The position numbers and the translations under genes are program-made. This document shows, piece after piece, positions 4,897 to 7,107 of a stretch of DNA of 7,107 nt. Origin of the DNA: Spirochaetaceae bacterium (GTDB lineage: Bacteria > Spirochaetota > Spirochaetia > Treponematales > Breznakiellaceae); NCBI GenBank assembly GCA_031279895.1, contig JAITHR010000242.1:1-7107 (forward strand). Direction: 5' to 3'. The number at the start of each line of letters is the position of its first letter. The first letter of the stretch is position 1. The notes beneath the pieces are model-generated. The model was not told the origin of the DNA and did not search any database. It was given only the letters and a program-made list of their open reading frames with translations.

Positions 4897-5765
4897 AATA
4901 CGCCTGTTTGCATACCCACACCGTCTTTTGCGACGGCCATGACGACATCGAGACGTTCTGCCGCGTTGCCGGCGACAGGAACTTCGCGGCGCTCGGTTTC
5001 AGCGCCCACGCGCCGATACGCCGGAAGACCGGTTTCGCGTCGGACTGGCATCTGGAAGAAGACCGGCTTGGGGAGTACATGGACGCGGTGCGTGCGGCGC
5101 GGCGCCGCTGGGAGGGGAAGCTCGCGGTTTTTCTGGGGCTTGAGGTTGACTACGTTGAAGGGCTTGTCGGCCCTGCGGACAGGGATATACGGGAACTCGA
5201 TCTGGATTACCGTATCGGCTCGGTGCATTATCTCGTACCCCCTGCGGGGGAGCCGTTTACCGTGGACGGTTCCCCCGCGGAATACGCCCGCGGTCTTGCG
5301 GAGGGGTTCGGCGGCGACGAGGACGCGCTTGCCGCGGCCTATTGGGGCGCGGTGTGCGCCATGATACGCGCCGGCGGCTTTGACATTCTGGGGCATATCG
5401 ATTTAATAAAGAAGAACGCCCGTCCGCGGGAGCCCGGCGCCCGCCTGCTTCGCCTGATTGACGAGGCCGCGGACCTCTTGGGACGCGCCGGTATCGTGGC
5501 GGAGGTGAATACCGGCGGCATGATACGCTACGGTATACCGGAACCCTATCCGGGCCTTTCGATACTGCGGACATTAAAGGCGCGGGGGGTGCCGGTAACG
5601 GTTACCGCTGACGCCCACCGCGCCGAACACCTGGGCGGCCATTACGAAACGGCGCGGGACATCCTCCTTGAAGCCGGTTACGATCACGCGCTTATCCCCT
5701 CAGCCTCCGGCTGTTCTAGCATGGCCGCCTGTTGTTTCAAATTGGTGCAACACCCTGTCCGTTGA
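4893..5765 (+). CDS. PHP-family phosphatase, HisJ/HisK histidinol-phosphatase-like, C-terminus replaced by repeat sequence
   Basis: A 290-residue PHP-domain metal-dependent hydrolase resembling histidinol-phosphatases of the HisJ/HisK family, which remove phosphate from histidinol phosphate in histidine synthesis. Visible metal-ligand motifs are HTHT (His7, His9), FSAHAP (His39), LEVDY (Glu84), GSVHYL (His112), GHIDLIKK (His168, Asp170) and TADAHRAEHLG (Asp240, His242). NTGG at 206-209 is also typical. The start overlaps the stop codon of the upstream gene (ATGA at 4893-4896) with a poor ribosome site, so translation is probably coupled. Residues from about 270 to 290, including MAACCFKLVQHPVR, are encoded by dispersed repeat copy D; family members usually continue with a short strand after the GY motif (262-263). 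The catalytic core is intact, so activity is likely. No other his genes are present, so another phosphoester substrate is possible. Confidence 0.87.
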   Translation: MKYACLHTHTVFCDGHDDIETFCRVAGDRNFAALGFSAHAPIRRKTGFASDWHLEEDRLGEYMDAVRAARRRWEGKLAVFLGLEVDYVEGLVGPADRDIRELDLDYRIGSVHYLVPPAGEPFTVDGSPAEYARGLAEGFGGDEDALAAAYWGAVCAMIRAGGFDILGHIDLIKKNARPREPGARLLRLIDEAADLLGRAGIVAEVNTGGMIRYGIPEPYPGLSILRTLKARGVPVTVTADAHRAEHLGGHYETARDILLEAGYDHALIPSASGCSSMAACCFKLVQHPVR

Positions 5766-5931
5766 GCGGGCTTGCACAGCCCAGGCGCGGCTACGCTTCG
5801 CGCAGCCTCCGACGGTTCGGGAGCGTTGCGTTGTTGTGCGCAGTAAGGGGCGGGGCGTTGGTCGGGGCGCGACGCATGAAGCCGCAGTGGGGGGTCTGGG
5901 GGAACTGGTTCCCCCAGCCGCCGGAGGCAGG
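5701..5931 (-). repeat. structured dispersed repeat, copy D (full length, inverted to copy A)
   Basis: The reverse complement aligns with 1800-2038. The first 65 bases lie inside the PHP gene and provide its last codons and TGA. Hairpins: CAGCC/GGCTG with a TCC loop (5701-5713), GGGCT/AGCCC (5768-5782), GGCTACGC/GCGCAGCC with a TTC loop (5789-5807, one mismatch), and GGGGGAAC/GTTCCCCC with a TG loop (5898-5915; the full stem is 5896-5917). The position directly at a gene end suggests a transcript terminator or message-protecting structure, but no T-run follows. Confidence 0.85.
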
Positions 5932-6061
5932 TACGCAAACAGCCCCGCTTCGGCGCCACGCCGCCCCGCTTTGGAATTCCGCACCTTTGCCCCACGGGTG
6001 CAAGCCCGCGTCGTGGCGGGAAGTCTCCCTGTTTTGGCGGGAAGTATTCCCGTCGCGGACG

Positions 6062-6091
6062 TGTAGATATTTTTGTATTTATATGTATAAT
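6062..6091 (+). promoter_or_regulatory. candidate promoter of the recombinase gene
   Basis: A perfect -10 consensus TATAAT lies at 6086-6091. The best -35 at 18 bases is TGTAGA (6062-6067), matching three of six bases. The predicted start of transcription, near 6098, falls at the left edge of the 6099-6126 palindrome, so a bound protein there could block it. Confidence 0.4.
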
Positions 6092-6098
6092 AATGAAT

Positions 6099-6126
6099 TA
6101 TAAACCGGTTTTGAAAACTGTTTATA
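6099..6126. promoter_or_regulatory. 28-base imperfect palindrome, possible operator or recombinase site
   Basis: Outer arms TATAAAC (6099-6105) and GTTTATA (6120-6126); inner arms GTTTT (6108-6112) and AAAAC (6114-6118) around a central G. Only a few bases between the arms fail to pair. Confidence 0.5.
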
Positions 6127-6131
6127 GAAAA

Positions 6132-6147
6132 TGTTAATACATTAACA
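6132..6147. promoter_or_regulatory. 16-base palindrome TGTTAAT-AC-ATTAACA before the recombinase ribosome site
   Basis: Perfect seven-base arms around AC, eight bases before the Shine-Dalgarno AGGAGG (6155-6160). It may be an autoregulatory operator or a core recombination site. Confidence 0.5.
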
Positions 6148-6166
6148 GAAATACAGGAGGCCTTTT

Positions 6167-7107
6167 ATGGGAAACGCCAAAAAAGAAATACGCTGCTCGT
6201 GGCGCCAAGACGCTGGCAAATTCCAGATCTGCTACGCCTGGGCTAACAATAAATGGATACTTACCCCCTTCTCCAATCGGGAAAAAGACAGGGAAAGGGC
6301 TATCTTATGGGCTAAGGAGAACGAGGCGCTTCACAAAAATACCGGCAACAAGGAATACCCTACCTTCCAAAAAATTGCCGCCGGCTTCTTTGATATTGGC
6401 GGACCGTACTTCCAACAAAAAGAGCAAAAAGGGAAAAAATACCGGCCGGCCTTCTACCGTAACAAAAGAGGCTTTCTCAATAACCACATCCTGCCCTACT
6501 TCAAACACTTCAAAATAAACGATATTACTACCTTCGTCTGCGAGAATTTCGCACTCTCCCTAGAAAACCTCTCGGCGGATTCCAAAAATAAAGTTATCTA
6601 TGCTCTTAAAGAGATACTCAGGCCATGGGTCAGCAAAGGCGTTTTGCCTCGCAACCCCGTAAGCGATGTGGAACGGTTTCATGTGGAGCCTAAAGAGCGG
6701 GAGCCGTTTACCAAAGCAGAGCTGGCGGCGCTGTATCCGACAAGTATAGAGGAGGGCGTGCGGGTCTGGGGTTCCCTGCGCTACTTTGCGTGGGGGTTGG
6801 CATTGCGGGATACCGGCTGCCGCCCGTCCGAGGCTGTCGCGTGGCGGTGGGATGACTATTCCGAGCGATGGGGCGGGTTTCCCATTGTGAAACACATTTA
6901 CGAGGGTGTGTTAATTGAGGGGACGAAGGCCGGCAGGCGGCGGTTCCGGGCGGCGCTTAAACGCGCCGGAGTACCGGAGCGGGGGCGCACCCGATACTGT
7001 CTTCGGCATACGGCGGTAACGCGGACCATAGACATTGACCGCGAATTCGCGCGGGAGGCGTTCGGGCATAGCACCGTGAAGGTACAGGAGGGCTACGACC
7101 ACCCCGA
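6167..7107 (+). CDS. tyrosine recombinase / phage-type integrase, 3' end cut by the window
   Basis: At least 313 residues, open at the window end. AGGAGG at 6155-6160 is six bases before the ATG. The N-terminus (1-45) is basic and aromatic and may be an arm-binding region; a helical core-binding domain spans about 64-165; the catalytic domain begins near 178. Catalytic positions: Arg219 in DTGCRPSEA, Lys254 in GTKAGRRR, RYCLRHT with Arg280, His301 in FGHS, and Tyr310 in GYDHP as the nucleophile. The box II histidine is Tyr277; a tyrosine there occurs in some integrases. Lys254 to Tyr277 is only 23 residues, against about 72 in XerD, so about 50 residues seem to be missing in frame, while the spacing from box II to Tyr310 is normal. 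The 5' half is more AT-rich than the 3' half. It probably belongs to a prophage or genomic island extending to the right. It may be inactive if the shortened region is needed. Confidence 0.85.
   Translation, partial: MGNAKKEIRCSWRQDAGKFQICYAWANNKWILTPFSNREKDRERAILWAKENEALHKNTGNKEYPTFQKIAAGFFDIGGPYFQQKEQKGKKYRPAFYRNKRGFLNNHILPYFKHFKINDITTFVCENFALSLENLSADSKNKVIYALKEILRPWVSKGVLPRNPVSDVERFHVEPKEREPFTKAELAALYPTSIEEGVRVWGSLRYFAWGLALRDTGCRPSEAVAWRWDDYSERWGGFPIVKHIYEGVLIEGTKAGRRRFRAALKRAGVPERGRTRYCLRHTAVTRTIDIDREFAREAFGHSTVKVQEGYDHP

Larger units (their letters stand above)
5932..6166. other. gene-free leader of the recombinase gene; composition changes from GC-rich to AT-rich
   Basis: No gene is supported. 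Bases 5932-6060 are GC-rich; 6061-6160 are AT-rich. The direct repeat TGGCGGGAAGT occurs at 6014-6024 and 6035-6045, exactly 21 bases apart, and the second forms GGGAA/TTCCC (6039-6051). Two palindromes follow and are listed separately. Confidence 0.6.

Noticed and set aside
1800..5931. A composite transposon bounded by copies A and D
   Set aside because: No transposase or clear target duplication is seen, and partial copies at other places argue for a dispersed repeat.
5668..6066. A 132-codon plus-strand open frame across repeat copy D
   Set aside because: It begins inside the PHP gene, runs through the repeat and has no ribosome site; GC-rich repeats give open frames by chance.
6996..7000. 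The tyrosine at the box II histidine position of the recombinase as proof of inactivity
   Set aside because: This position varies among tyrosine recombinases, so the change alone does not show loss of activity.

Overview
The window looks like a GC-rich spirochaete of the Treponema type, probably of the termite-gut kind. I base this on two small lipoproteins with a leader of the ALVFGTIFVGC type, which I associate with the lipoprotein families of termite-gut treponemes, on a TP0004-like DUF721/DciA protein, and on a seven-repeat VYxAG...ACYWxDG lipoprotein. The assignment comes from pattern memory; no database was searched.

Layout, left to right. Bases 1-102 are a leader with a small hairpin. 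Two paralogous-leader lipoprotein genes follow on the plus strand (103-555 and 970-1662), separated by about 410 bases of hairpin-rich repeat DNA. Bases 1663-2189 hold no convincing gene and contain several copies of a structured repeat. A minus-strand DUF721/DciA gene (2190-2681) is divergent from a plus-strand cluster: a predicted seven-bladed propeller lipoprotein (2815-3948), a serine beta-lactamase-fold hydrolase (4006-4896) and a PHP-family histidinol-phosphatase-like enzyme (4893-5765), the last two overlapping by ATGA. Another full copy of the repeat, inverted relative to the first, overlaps the 3' end of the PHP gene (5701-5931). After an AT-rich region with two palindromes comes a tyrosine recombinase (6167 onward), cut off by the window end just after its catalytic tyrosine.

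The most interesting signal is the repeat family, not any one gene. Full copies A (about 1800-2038, plus strand) and D (5701-5931, minus strand) are inverted relative to each other and share blocks of near identity. Partial copies B and C lie at 2051-2135 and 2183-2222. The copies keep hairpins at matching places while the stem sequences change in a compensating way, which points to selection on structure. The repeat overlaps the 3' ends of two neighbouring genes, always in the same orientation relative to the gene. It supplies their last codons and stop codons, in different reading frames. It may therefore act as a structured transcript end that also rewrites protein C-termini.

The recombinase has all the expected box I, lysine, box II, box III and tyrosine positions except that the box II histidine is tyrosine, and the stretch between the lysine and box II is about 50 residues shorter than in XerD. 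No tRNA, rRNA or CRISPR array was seen.
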